DNA of 14,334 nt from an archaeon (GCA_020057445.1 JAGVFV010000035.1:1-14334); one strand, 5' to 3'. Positions 1-6,140 are shown, counted from the stretch's first letter. Numbers and translations are program-made. The notes: generated by a model not told the origin, from the letters alone.

Positions 1-791
1 AACGGCTCAATAATCCTCAGCATTCGGTTACCATCGCCATCGTCGGGAAATATGTTGATTTGACCGAATCGTACAAGAGTCTTAACGAGGCATTGCGTCA
101 CGGCGGGATTCCTCACAATACCCGCGTCAATTTAAAATTTATTGATTCCGAAAAGATAAATGATACCAGATGCAAAAGTCTCCTCTCCGGTGCCGACGGT
201 ATTCTGGTGCCGGGCGGTTTTGGGCCCCGGGGGATTGAAGGGAAAATTTTAGCGGCCAACTATGCAAGAACTCATTATATTCCATATTTTGGTATCTGCC
301 TTGGCTTACATGTCGCCGTCATCGAATATGCCCGCAATGTGGCAAATATGAAAGGAGCGCATAGCGAAGAATTCGACTGCGATTCGCCATTCCCGGTTAT
401 CTACCTGATGTTGGAGTGGTTTGATGAAAAAACATGCTCTATACAGAAGCGGGATAAAAATTCAGATAAAGGCGGAACCATGCGTCTTGGCGCATATGAG
501 GCGATCCTTCGGCAAGGGACAAGAGTGCACTCCCTTTACAATGCCACATCTGTATCAGAACGCCACAGGCACAGGTTCGAAGTCAACCCAAAATATCATG
601 AGACACTTGAGAAACACGGCCTTGCGCTTTCAGGCATGAGCCCTGACGGAAGGCTTGTCGAATACATCGAGATGAAAGACCATCCGTATTTCGTCGGCAC
701 GCAGGCGCATCCAGAACTGAAATCGACCCTTCTCAAGCCAGCGCCATTGTTCTGCGGATTTGTGGAAGCGTGCATGAAGAAAGGAATATAG
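1..791 (+). CDS. pyrG: CTP synthase, C-terminal part (glutaminase domain), 5'-truncated by window edge
   Basis: CTP synthase aminates UTP to CTP using ATP and glutamine, the last step of de novo pyrimidine nucleotide synthesis. Only the last 262 codons are present, and the reading frame begins at base 3. The fragment opens with the linker/glutaminase hallmark VTIAIVGKYVDLTESYKSL. It continues with the class I amidotransferase oxyanion strand PGGFGPRG, the nucleophile elbow GICLGLH (Cys codon at 297-299), the SERHRHRFEVN segment typical of CTP synthases, and the His/Glu of the catalytic triad in QAHPEL (codons 708-710 and 714-716). The synthetase (amidoligase) domain lies outside the window. 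All three triad residues are present, so the visible part looks functional. The TTG at 60 is internal, not a start. Identification is very secure. Confidence 0.97.
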   Translation, partial: RLNNPQHSVTIAIVGKYVDLTESYKSLNEALRHGGIPHNTRVNLKFIDSEKINDTRCKSLLSGADGILVPGGFGPRGIEGKILAANYARTHYIPYFGICLGLHVAVIEYARNVANMKGAHSEEFDCDSPFPVIYLMLEWFDEKTCSIQKRDKNSDKGGTMRLGAYEAILRQGTRVHSLYNATSVSERHRHRFEVNPKYHETLEKHGLALSGMSPDGRLVEYIEMKDHPYFVGTQAHPELKSTLLKPAPLFCGFVEACMKKGI

Positions 792-802
792 CACAGGAAA
801 CG

Positions 803-810
803 TATATAAA
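803..810 (+). promoter_or_regulatory. TATA box for the 221-aa hypothetical gene
   Basis: The sequence tatataaa lies 12 bases after the pyrG stop and is centred 27 bases before the ATG at 833. This is the expected position of an archaeal TATA box for a leaderless mRNA. It supports the ATG at 833 over the in-frame ATG at 770, which lies inside pyrG upstream of the box. Confidence 0.75.
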
Positions 811-832
811 CCTGGCACCATTCACAAAGATC

Positions 833-1498
833 ATGGACCGAGGCCTTCACATCTACCAAGAGCAAGGGCAATACCTGCTGCTCTCTGCAAACCTCGACGA
901 AGTCGCAGAATACCTCTACGACCATTCGCCGTTCTCCCACGGAAACTACAGCAGGCTCGAAGACGACCTCCTGAAAAACTTCCAGGAATTCAACAACAGG
1001 CTCATACGGAGGGACATCCTTGACGAAGAATTCGACCAGGAGTGCTTACGCATCATCCTCCAATATCAATTCATTCCAGGCCTCCTCGGCGTGGATGTTA
1101 CCTCTGAACGCGATATATTTATAGAGTACATGAGAAAAGAATATAATATCAAGGATCCTCTCGCCATACATTTTCAGGAAGATGTACGCGAACGGTTCCC
1201 CGTAGAACAGATTGTCCAGATCATCACTGACGGAGACATCTTCAGGCACAATATCCCCCACGGCATCCGCGGACGCATACACCGTCAGGCAAGAGTGGAA
1301 CTCTCAAAGCTAGAACATGGCTATTCCCTCGAACAGCATCTCGTCACTCTCGGCTACTGCTTTGTCCTTGGCCCTGCCTTTGGCTGGAAAGCGGACGAAT
1401 TCAAGGAACAATTCCACAAATCAACACGAGGACGGCCAGAATACGTGATCACGCTGCCGTGGGAAGTATATGCATCGGAAAGCGAAGAAGATACGTAA
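833..1498 (+). CDS. hypothetical protein, 221 aa, no family recognised
   Basis: I do not recognise this protein. It is soluble-looking, with no signal peptide or membrane segment. The N-terminal half (about residues 1-110) looks mainly helical and acidic. The remainder has mixed character, with HNIPHGIRGRIHRQARVELSK around the middle and GYCFVLGPAFGWKADEFKEQF near the C-terminus. The start at 833 is chosen because a TATA box sits 27 bases upstream. The same frame is open back to an ATG at 770, which would overlap pyrG by 22 bases and add 21 residues. It has its own promoter, so co-location with pyrG need not mean shared function. Codon use resembles its neighbours, and the gene appears intact. 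Confidence 0.85.
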   Translation: MDRGLHIYQEQGQYLLLSANLDEVAEYLYDHSPFSHGNYSRLEDDLLKNFQEFNNRLIRRDILDEEFDQECLRIILQYQFIPGLLGVDVTSERDIFIEYMRKEYNIKDPLAIHFQEDVRERFPVEQIVQIITDGDIFRHNIPHGIRGRIHRQARVELSKLEHGYSLEQHLVTLGYCFVLGPAFGWKADEFKEQFHKSTRGRPEYVITLPWEVYASESEEDT

Positions 1499-1500
1499 CC

Positions 1501-1510
1501 TTTTTAAATG
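1501..1510 (+). promoter_or_regulatory. TATA box for the zinc-ribbon/aEF1B unit
   Basis: tttttaaatg begins 2 bases after the preceding stop codon and is centred about 26 bases before the ATG at 1531. It therefore predicts a leaderless transcript starting at or next to that ATG, and it rules against longer in-frame starts such as 1459. Confidence 0.75.
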
Positions 1511-1530
1511 ACCTCCTTATCCTTTCTCCT

Positions 1531-1701
1531 ATGGTAATCCAAGAATGTTTGGCACTGAAGAAAAACATCGCAAATGATAAGGGAGCTGTCACCTTCGACT
1601 GTCCAAACTGCGGCAACTACAAGATCATCCGCTCACGAAAAGCACGGGAGATCGTGGCAAAATACATCTGCCCGTCTTGCGGATTCAGCGGTCCAAACTA
1701 G
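1531..1701 (+). CDS. small zinc-ribbon protein, HVO_2753/DUF1610-like, 56 aa
   Basis: This is a very small protein with two CPxCG knuckles, CPNCG (Cys24, Cys27) and CPSCGFSGPN at the C-terminus (Cys47, Cys50). The ending CPxCGF(S/T)GP is characteristic of the archaeal HVO_2753-type zinc finger family, usually about 55-60 aa, whose members often sit next to the aEF1B gene, as here. Family members normally have two further cysteine pairs. In this protein the N-terminal pair is reduced to a single Cys6, and the middle pair is replaced by Ser35 and Ala38 (R-S-R-K-A-R). It can therefore probably bind only one zinc through the two remaining pairs. The start is fixed by the TATA box 26 bases upstream. 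The role is unknown; a translation-related function is inferred from the neighbour. Confidence 0.85.
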   Translation: MVIQECLALKKNIANDKGAVTFDCPNCGNYKIIRSRKAREIVAKYICPSCGFSGPN

Positions 1702-1764
1702 AACTGCTGACAGACTGCTTTCTGGTATCAGAATGAGGAAAGCTTACCACAATATTCGATCACC

Positions 1765-2043
1765 ATGGCACAAGCAATAGTCACGATAAAAATCATGCCC
1801 GTAGACCCTTCTATCGACCTTAAGAAAATAGAGCATGAAGCGACGACGATGCTTGACCAAGAGATCGGCAAAGGAGACCGCCGTGTGGTGATAGAACCTA
1901 TCGCATTCGGACTGAAAGCGGTCAACATCACCTTTGTCATGGACGAGAAAAGAGGAAGCCCAGACCCGATCGCAGAGAAGCTCGAGAAGATAACAGGAGT
2001 CCAGTCAGCGACAGTGACTGATGTCAGACGGGCGATAGGATAA
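1765..2043 (+). CDS. ef1b: translation elongation factor aEF1B (EF-1 beta)
   Basis: aEF1B is the guanine-nucleotide exchange factor for aEF1A, recycling GDP-bound factor during elongation in the cytoplasm. The 92-aa length is the usual archaeal size, corresponding to the C-terminal exchange domain of eukaryotic EF1B-alpha. Diagnostic segments are VTIKIMPVDP at the N-terminus, the conserved core IEPIAFGLKAVNITFVMDE, and the C-terminal signature TGVQSATVTDVRRAIG. The gene lies 63 bases after the zinc-ribbon gene. I see no convincing TATA box or Shine-Dalgarno directly before the ATG, so co-transcription with the zinc-ribbon gene is likely. Its stop codon abuts the stop of the convergent gene with no spacer. 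Identification is secure. Confidence 0.97.
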   Translation: MAQAIVTIKIMPVDPSIDLKKIEHEATTMLDQEIGKGDRRVVIEPIAFGLKAVNITFVMDEKRGSPDPIAEKLEKITGVQSATVTDVRRAIG

Positions 2044-2583
2044 CTATTTTCTCTTTTTTTCCAACTCTCGAAAAATATCAAGAACCTCTTTCGATTTAAT
2101 ATATTTTCCCGCATTCTCCCAGAACTCATCAAGAGTCCTCGAGTCAACCTGCGATTCATACTCCACTGCCTGAAAGACCATCTCGAGCTTGTCAAGTTCT
2201 TTTAGAAATCTGGCCATCTCTGTCTTTTGGTCATTAGATTCCAAAGCAAGTTCTCGTAATTCCTGATTGATTGCAAAGAGTTCATTTACTACTGCATTCT
2301 CTTTTTCATTCTGCCAAACTCGTTTCCTCTTATCGCTTGAGGCACCAGATTCCCAAACAATATCACCCAACTTAGTCTCTCCAGCTTCCTCAAGAAGCGC
2401 CATCTTGACCAACCTATTCCTATCCATCCCTTTTGGAAGTGGACAAGTCAATGCGAGAATAGCCACACCATAAACATGATCCGCAACACTCTCCGGATCC
2501 TTTATCCCCTTGCGTAGCCAACCCTGACGGAGAACTGTTTTTAGTTTCATCAATTCTGTATAGACTGATATATCATCCATCAT
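2044..2583 (-). CDS. HD-domain-like protein (HDDC2/YfbR family) lacking the HD dyad
   Basis: The sequence follows HDDC2/YfbR-type 5'-deoxynucleotidases along its length: LRQGWLRKG, PESVADHVYG (first metal His36), a MALL..AGE..LGDI block, a helical middle, and KELDKLEMVFQAVEYE (metal-ligand Asp131). Active relatives hydrolyse (deoxy)nucleoside monophosphates using a metal held by H...HD...D. The family motif usually reads MALxHDxAE, but here it is MALLEEAGE, so both metal-binding residues of the HD dyad are glutamates (Glu65, Glu66; codons 2391-2386). Either activity is lost or the site is altered. The start at 2583 (or the adjacent ATG at 2580) is chosen because a TATA box lies about 24-27 bases upstream. 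A longer frame reaching 2658 would overlap amrS. The protein is 179 aa, close to family length. Confidence 0.85.
   Translation of the reverse strand: MMDDISVYTELMKLKTVLRQGWLRKGIKDPESVADHVYGVAILALTCPLPKGMDRNRLVKMALLEEAGETKLGDIVWESGASSDKRKRVWQNEKENAVVNELFAINQELRELALESNDQKTEMARFLKELDKLEMVFQAVEYESQVDSRTLDEFWENAGKYIKSKEVLDIFRELEKKRK
2047..2060 (+). terminator. T-rich archaeal-type terminator after aEF1B
   Basis: A run ttttctcttttttt starts 4 bases after the aEF1B stop codon. Archaeal RNA polymerase commonly terminates at T-rich tracts without a hairpin. The tract lies inside the 3' end of the convergent HD-like gene, where it encodes the lysine-rich C-terminus. Confidence 0.6.
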
Positions 2584-2601
2584 TCCAAGAAAAGACACTG
2601 G

Positions 2602-2613
2602 TTTAAATAAATT
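2602..2613 (-). promoter_or_regulatory. TATA box for the HD-like gene
   Basis: On the minus strand this reads aatttatttaaa and is centred about 24-27 bases before the two tandem ATGs at 2583/2580. It overlaps the stop codon of amrS, so the HD-like gene appears to have its own promoter. Confidence 0.65.
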
Positions 2614-3670
2614 ATGACCATACTCCTGCAATCCTCTCCCCGCAATTGCAGGTCTCATTCTTGAAGTCTTTCATGACTGTCACGTCATGCCAGCTCCTCT
2701 TGATGAGCACTGTCTTGCATTTCGGGCAATAGGTCGACGAATGCTCGTCATCGAGAATGTTTCCGACATAGACGAAATGCAATCCTGCATTCTTCCCGAT
2801 GTCATATGCGCGGAGAAGCGACTCTTTCGGAGTAGGACTGACATTGTCCATCTTGTACTCAGGATGGAAGGCAGTCACATGCCAAGGAATATTCTTGTCG
2901 ACTGCGGCGATGAACGCGGCGATCTGTCCCAATTCCTCGTCAGAATCATTCTTCCCAGGGATGACGAGCGTCGTGATCTCCAGCCAAATGCCAAGCTTGT
3001 GCGCGTGCTTGATCGTCTCAAGGACGGGCGCAAGCTTTGCCTTGCAAAGCGACCGGTAAAAATCCTCGTTGAAGGATTTCAGGTCGATGTTCATCGCATC
3101 AAGATATCCCTTCATCTTGTCAAGCGCCTCTTCCGATTCATACCCGTTTGATACAAAGATGTTCTTCATCCCTTCTTTCTTCGCAAGCTTCATCGTGTCA
3201 AATGCATACTCAAAGAATATTACCGGCTCATTGTACGTGTATGCTATTGCAGGGATCTTCTCCCGCACACAGGTCTCGACAATCTTCTGAGGAGAGAGCT
3301 CATACCCGAATTCGCTCACTTCAACATCCAATAGTTCTTGCTGCTTTTCCTGGAGCAGTCTCTTCTTCACTTCCTTGCTTGCCTGGGACAGGTCCCAATT
3401 TTGGCAGAAGTCGCAGCCGAAATTGCAACCGACAGTACCGACAGAAAGGATCTTCGAACCAGGCAGGAAATGGAAGAGCGGCTTCTTCTCGACAGGATCA
3501 GTATGGATTGCAGATGCCTTGCCGTAGACAAGAAGATAGAGGACGCCATCCTTATTCATGCGCACTGCGCAGATGCCAGAATTTCCCTCAGGAATGATGC
3601 AGGCATGCCTGCAGGCGGTGCATTGCACTTTTTTTCCTGCAAGTTTTTTGAATAATGTACAGCGATGCAT
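2612..3670 (-). CDS. amrS: AmmeMemoRadiSam system radical SAM enzyme
   Basis: This is a radical S-adenosylmethionine protein of the pyruvate formate-lyase-activating-enzyme-like AmrS group, 352 aa. The [4Fe-4S]/SAM motif is CNFGCDFC (Cys82, Cys86, Cys89), followed by QNWDLSQ. An N-terminal cysteine cluster (Cys4, Cys17, Cys20, Cys24, Cys34; CTACRHAC...GICAVR) and a C-terminal zinc-ribbon-like block (CPKC...CNCGERIAGVWS) are both typical of this group. Other family landmarks are GYELSPQKIV, AYTYNEPVIFFEYA, MNIDLKSF and TLVIPGKNDSDEEL. AmrS is named for co-occurrence with AMMECR1- and Memo-domain proteins, and neither is in this window. The substrate is not established. Start ATG at 3670 has a TATA box 27 bases upstream. 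Family assignment is secure; function is not. Confidence 0.93.
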   Translation of the reverse strand: MHRCTLFKKLAGKKVQCTACRHACIIPEGNSGICAVRMNKDGVLYLLVYGKASAIHTDPVEKKPLFHFLPGSKILSVGTVGCNFGCDFCQNWDLSQASKEVKKRLLQEKQQELLDVEVSEFGYELSPQKIVETCVREKIPAIAYTYNEPVIFFEYAFDTMKLAKKEGMKNIFVSNGYESEEALDKMKGYLDAMNIDLKSFNEDFYRSLCKAKLAPVLETIKHAHKLGIWLEITTLVIPGKNDSDEELGQIAAFIAAVDKNIPWHVTAFHPEYKMDNVSPTPKESLLRAYDIGKNAGLHFVYVGNILDDEHSSTYCPKCKTVLIKRSWHDVTVMKDFKNETCNCGERIAGVWS

Positions 3671-3692
3671 GCTGTGACAGAAGTGTTTTTTC

Positions 3693-3700
3693 TATTTAAA
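3693..3700 (-). promoter_or_regulatory. TATA box for amrS
   Basis: The minus strand reads tttaaata, centred about 27 bases before the amrS ATG at 3670. This predicts a leaderless transcript. Confidence 0.7.
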
Positions 3701-3714
3701 ACATGCGCTAATGG

Positions 3715-3756
3715 AGTAAACGACATTGTTTTTAATATTATTTTGTTCCGTTTACT
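3715..3756. repeat. 8-bp inverted repeat upstream of amrS
   Basis: agtaaacg (3715-3722) and cgtttact (3749-3756) are perfect reverse complements around a 26-base A/T-rich centre. The repeat sits just upstream of the amrS TATA box, a plausible place for a regulator-binding site. No protein is implied by the sequence. Confidence 0.45.
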
Positions 3757-3759
3757 ATA

Positions 3760-3800
3760 TAGTGAAGGACACAATTTATGACTTTTTCTGTCCTTCACTA
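3760..3800. repeat. perfect 12-bp inverted repeat with 17-base spacer
   Basis: tagtgaaggaca (3760-3771) and tgtccttcacta (3789-3800) match without mismatch. The right arm contains the stop codon of the deoxyribosyltransferase-like gene. In that gene's transcript it would form a hairpin immediately at the 3' end, although no T-run follows, so it may be an RNA 3'-end structure rather than a classical terminator. It could also be an operator for amrS, whose promoter lies 60 bases away. Confidence 0.7.
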
Positions 3801-4370
3801 ATGGCTTATCCGTCCTGGATAGATGCAACCTTCGACAAAATCAGGAGGTATCTGCGCAATCTGCAATGCCCGATCGCAAGTTTCTTCGAGAGAATGGTAA
3901 ATGATCAGGTTAGGACAATCCTGCGAAAGCCTGCGCTCGATATATCTTCTTCCCGTGAAACCCTCTTCGATGCCAAGCGCAACAGTCCGATGGAACAGGC
4001 CATCCGCTTCCAAGCGCCCCTTCCATTCGCCAAGCTCATATCTTGTCGTCTGTGCGAAGGGCCGATCGCAACCATGATCTGTTTCCTTCGCAAGCCAGAA
4101 CAGGATCGCACCCCATTCTGACGCCATCTTCAGATGGGCTGTCTCCCAATCAACCTGTTCCTCAAACCATTCTTTTGGAAAATGCTTATGCCTATACTCA
4201 TCCATGCCAGATCTTCTCGGATTGGCAATAATAATTGACGGATCCTTATCAAAGAGATATGCTGCAGCTCTTGCCTGCCAATCGGGAGCGCCCCTGATCG
4301 GGCCTGCTAAGAAGATAATGGGAGTGTCAGTGTCCTCAACATATGTCGGCGGGGTGATGAGTGTTGCCAT
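3798..4370 (-). CDS. nucleoside 2-deoxyribosyltransferase-like protein
   Basis: This 190-aa protein has the fold signature of the nucleoside 2-deoxyribosyltransferase superfamily, closest in style to the Nuc_deoxyri_tr2 (PF15891) group. It has the IIFLAGPIRG strand-loop near the N-terminus (residues 18-27), EQVDWETAHLKMA (71-83), the strand AILFWLAKE (88-96), and RYELGEWKGR (110-119), where Glu112 is the likely catalytic glutamate. Enzymes of this superfamily cleave or exchange the glycosidic bond of (deoxy)nucleosides or nucleotides in the cytoplasm; the actual substrate here is unknown. The start has a TATA box 25 bases upstream. The gene appears complete and singly transcribed. Proximity to the HDDC2-like nucleotidase relative makes a nucleotide-salvage or sanitising theme possible, but each gene has its own promoter. 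Confidence 0.85.
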   Translation of the reverse strand: MATLITPPTYVEDTDTPIIFLAGPIRGAPDWQARAAAYLFDKDPSIIIANPRRSGMDEYRHKHFPKEWFEEQVDWETAHLKMASEWGAILFWLAKETDHGCDRPFAQTTRYELGEWKGRLEADGLFHRTVALGIEEGFTGRRYIERRLSQDCPNLIIYHSLEETCDRALQIAQIPPDFVEGCIYPGRISH

Positions 4371-4390
4371 AGGAAGGGGAATGCGTCATC

Positions 4391-4399
4391 ATATAAAAA
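4391..4399 (-). promoter_or_regulatory. TATA box for the deoxyribosyltransferase-like gene
   Basis: The minus strand reads tttttatat, centred about 25 bases before the ATG at 4370. Confidence 0.65.
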
Positions 4400-4409
4400 T
4401 GTTGCAGAT

Positions 4410-4844
4410 TCAGGATTCTTCCATCACTTCTGCCCTCAGTTCATCAAGCACGTACGGTTCAAAGATGTCAAGATACGGCCTTATCTTCTCGAGCAGAGTC
4501 CTGCCGGCGAGGCGCTGATGGATCGTGATGCGATAAGGACCTTGAAGCACTGCTTCAATATCTTGTACATTGTAGCCGATCGCATATGGCATAGATGAAC
4601 CAATGAGGCTGGCCTGTTCTGAAAGCAGCAGGAGCGCCTCCCTTCCAGGGGCATAGGCGTCATTCACCAAGATAAGCCGCGTCCCGTGGTCATGCATGCA
4701 CTTCGACACCTCTGCGGCGACATCCATTCCAGTCTCGCCAGCGACAAAGAATGCAGACCTGCCGATAGTCTCCTTCACAAGATTCGTCAATTCGATATTC
4801 TCAGGATTGGGTTCATCGACGATGATGAGTTTCAATGGTTCCAT
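4410..4844 (-). CDS. hypothetical protein, 144 aa, possible degenerate receiver-like fold
   Basis: No family is recognised with certainty. By eye the protein alternates strands and helices: LKLIIVDE, helix, SAFFVAGE, helix, TRLILVNDAYAPG, helix, PYAIGYN, short helix, YRITIHQ, and a long C-terminal helix. That order resembles a CheY-like receiver. The segment LILVNDAYAPGREALLLL resembles the receiver phospho-acceptor strand, but with Asn or a shifted Asp at that position, and the usual Lys of strand 5 is not evident. If the fold guess is right, it would be a non-canonical or non-phosphorylated receiver. No partner kinase or DNA-binding domain is present. TATA box 27 bases upstream of the ATG. 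Confidence in the gene is high and in the fold low. Confidence 0.8.
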   Translation of the reverse strand: MEPLKLIIVDEPNPENIELTNLVKETIGRSAFFVAGETGMDVAAEVSKCMHDHGTRLILVNDAYAPGREALLLLSEQASLIGSSMPYAIGYNVQDIEAVLQGPYRITIHQRLAGRTLLEKIRPYLDIFEPYVLDELRAEVMEES

Positions 4845-4866
4845 GAGAGAAAGGAGTACTACAGGA

Positions 4867-4875
4867 ATTATAAAT
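4867..4875 (-). promoter_or_regulatory. TATA box for the 144-aa gene
   Basis: The minus strand reads atttataat, centred about 27 bases before the ATG at 4844. Confidence 0.65.
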
Positions 4876-4909
4876 GTTTCTTGTTCATGACCGATATGAA
4901 GTGATGCGC

Positions 4910-6058
4910 TTATTCTTTGAGCGCTTTAATAAATTCGTCAAGTGTTGCATCAGATCGCAAACCCACGTCAGAGAAATGCGTCCGTGCACAAGCATATCCT
5001 GCTTTTTTTAGCCTTTCCATCACCTGTGCTGTCTTTGGGATGTCCTTGACTTTGAATCTCTTGCACAGCGCATGGATGTCGTAAAAACCAACAGTGTGCA
5101 CATGAGACTCCTCCACGAGAAGAGAGAGGAATCTCTTGTTCGACGCATCCACCTCTGCCTCGACCATCTTTTTCAAGAGAGATTCATCAAAGAGCGGACC
5201 GTTCCAGAGCGGGCCGGCATCCTTGCCAAACCAGGAGAACATCCCGTGCTGCTTGACGATCGTATCGATTTCCTTCTTCGATTTTTTGCAATGGAAAAAG
5301 ATGCGCATGTAATGGTCACGGTCATACGAGAAGATGGGAACGAGCGCCTTCTCATATTGAGCGCCGACAAGTTGCGCTTTCCGGATCAGGATGCGAAGGC
5401 CAACTTCATGCATGAGCTCGTTGTGCATGGGCTCGCTCCAATACTTCCTCCTGCAGGCAGATGGATATGTGCCGCAGAGCGCGCTCGTGTCTGTCGCAGT
5501 GACCGCAAGGATGCCTTCCCTTGCAAGGCGCATGCAGGCGGCGTCGAGAAAGGGATTCGGGCTTCCGAAGGGGTCGATATCGATGTAGTCGAACCCTGGC
5601 GAGAGCAGGAGGAAGAGGTTCGCGTCAATGCTCGAGAGCAGGACCTGCTTGTTGTACGCTGTAAACGCAGACTCAATAATGTCTCGCTGGAAACCAGTGG
5701 TTGTCCGCATCTTCTCCTGCCTGCCGAAAAAAGAGGATACCTGCACGTCTTCAGGATGGACATCATTTAACAAGAGAGATTCATTCACCTCTGACATGAA
5801 TCTCGGATTGTAATCATTCATCCAGACCGAAGCGATGATGTCTTCGGGCAATTCCTTCAACAGGCGGATGCCTCGGATGCCGCTTCCTGCAAGCGGATCG
5901 CCTATCTTGAGATCCTCCTTCCCAAGCGCCTTGAGCAGGAGGACAGTCATATCCCTGTTGAACCTCATCACCGGGTTATAGAATACGGGAAGTTTCTTCG
6001 AGATCTTCTCCTCTTCAGAGAGGCTTAAAGTGACTGCACCTTCATGGATGGTCCGCAT
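4910..6058 (-). CDS. trm1: tRNA (guanine26-N2)-dimethyltransferase
   Basis: Trm1 makes N2,N2-dimethylguanosine at position 26 of tRNAs using SAM. The 382-aa protein has the expected order of motifs. VFYNPVMRFNRD (25-36) is the Trm1 hallmark. SAM-binding motif I is GDPLAGSGIRGIR (53-65). A VWMNDYNPRF motif and the catalytic block YIDIDPFGSPNPFLDA follow, with AVTATDTSALCGTYPSACRRKY immediately after. In many Trm1 proteins a Cys-rich loop precedes the conserved GPLW..P; here that loop is absent and the chain runs MFSWFGKDAGPLWNGP. The start at 6058 is chosen because a TATA box lies 27 bases upstream and MRTIHEGAV matches the usual N-terminus. The frame stays open to 6163, but that extension is encoded by duplicated promoter DNA. 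Confidence 0.94.
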   Translation of the reverse strand: MRTIHEGAVTLSLSEEEKISKKLPVFYNPVMRFNRDMTVLLLKALGKEDLKIGDPLAGSGIRGIRLLKELPEDIIASVWMNDYNPRFMSEVNESLLLNDVHPEDVQVSSFFGRQEKMRTTTGFQRDIIESAFTAYNKQVLLSSIDANLFLLLSPGFDYIDIDPFGSPNPFLDAACMRLAREGILAVTATDTSALCGTYPSACRRKYWSEPMHNELMHEVGLRILIRKAQLVGAQYEKALVPIFSYDRDHYMRIFFHCKKSKKEIDTIVKQHGMFSWFGKDAGPLWNGPLFDESLLKKMVEAEVDASNKRFLSLLVEESHVHTVGFYDIHALCKRFKVKDIPKTAQVMERLKKAGYACARTHFSDVGLRSDATLDEFIKALKE

Positions 6059-6080
6059 GCATACAGAAAACCGATCCTCA

Positions 6081-6088
6081 TTTATAAA
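6081..6088 (-). promoter_or_regulatory. TATA box for trm1
   Basis: The minus strand reads ctttataa, centred about 27 bases before the ATG at 6058. It belongs to the first copy of a duplicated block (6070-6087 and 6118-6135). Confidence 0.7.
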
Positions 6089-6109
6089 GAATTGGCAAAA
6101 CACAATAGC

Positions 6110-6117
6110 ATTTAAAA
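6110..6117 (+). promoter_or_regulatory. TATA box for infB
   Basis: atttaaaa is centred about 27 bases before the infB ATG at 6141. The TATA-like tttataa at 6129-6135 is too close to the ATG to serve a leaderless start at 6141. Confidence 0.65.
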
Positions 6118-6140
6118 ACCAATCCTCATTTATAATTCCC

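Larger units (their letters stand above)
6069..6135. repeat. direct repeat duplicating the trm1 core-promoter block
   Basis: A block reading aaccRatcctcatttataa occurs at 6069-6087 (R = g) and 6117-6135 (R = a), one mismatch in 19 bases, 48 bases apart. In minus orientation each copy carries a TATA-like ttataaatgagg. The downstream copy is correctly placed for leaderless trm1. The other would start a transcript about 47 bases upstream of the gene, and it overlaps the infB initiation region. Confidence 0.75.

Noticed and set aside
555..600. ggttcgaa-like string resembling a tRNA T-loop
   Set aside because: It lies inside the conserved SERHRHRFEVN coding segment of pyrG and has no cloverleaf partners.
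2584..2658. 25-residue N-terminal extension of the HD-like protein
   Set aside because: It overlaps amrS and includes the TATA box; HDDC2-like proteins begin near the ATG at 2583/2580.
2687..3151. 154-codon + strand frame inside amrS
   Set aside because: Antisense shadow of a well-conserved radical SAM gene; no promoter or domain.
5072..5770. 232-codon open frame on the + strand inside trm1
   Set aside because: It is antisense to a clearly identified Trm1 gene, has no promoter-like sequence or recognisable domain, and runs as a shadow of the codon pattern on the other strand.
6030..6140. N-terminal extension of infB by 37 residues
   Set aside because: The TATA box at 6110-6117 and the conserved N-terminus of aIF5B place the start at 6141; the extension is translated promoter DNA.
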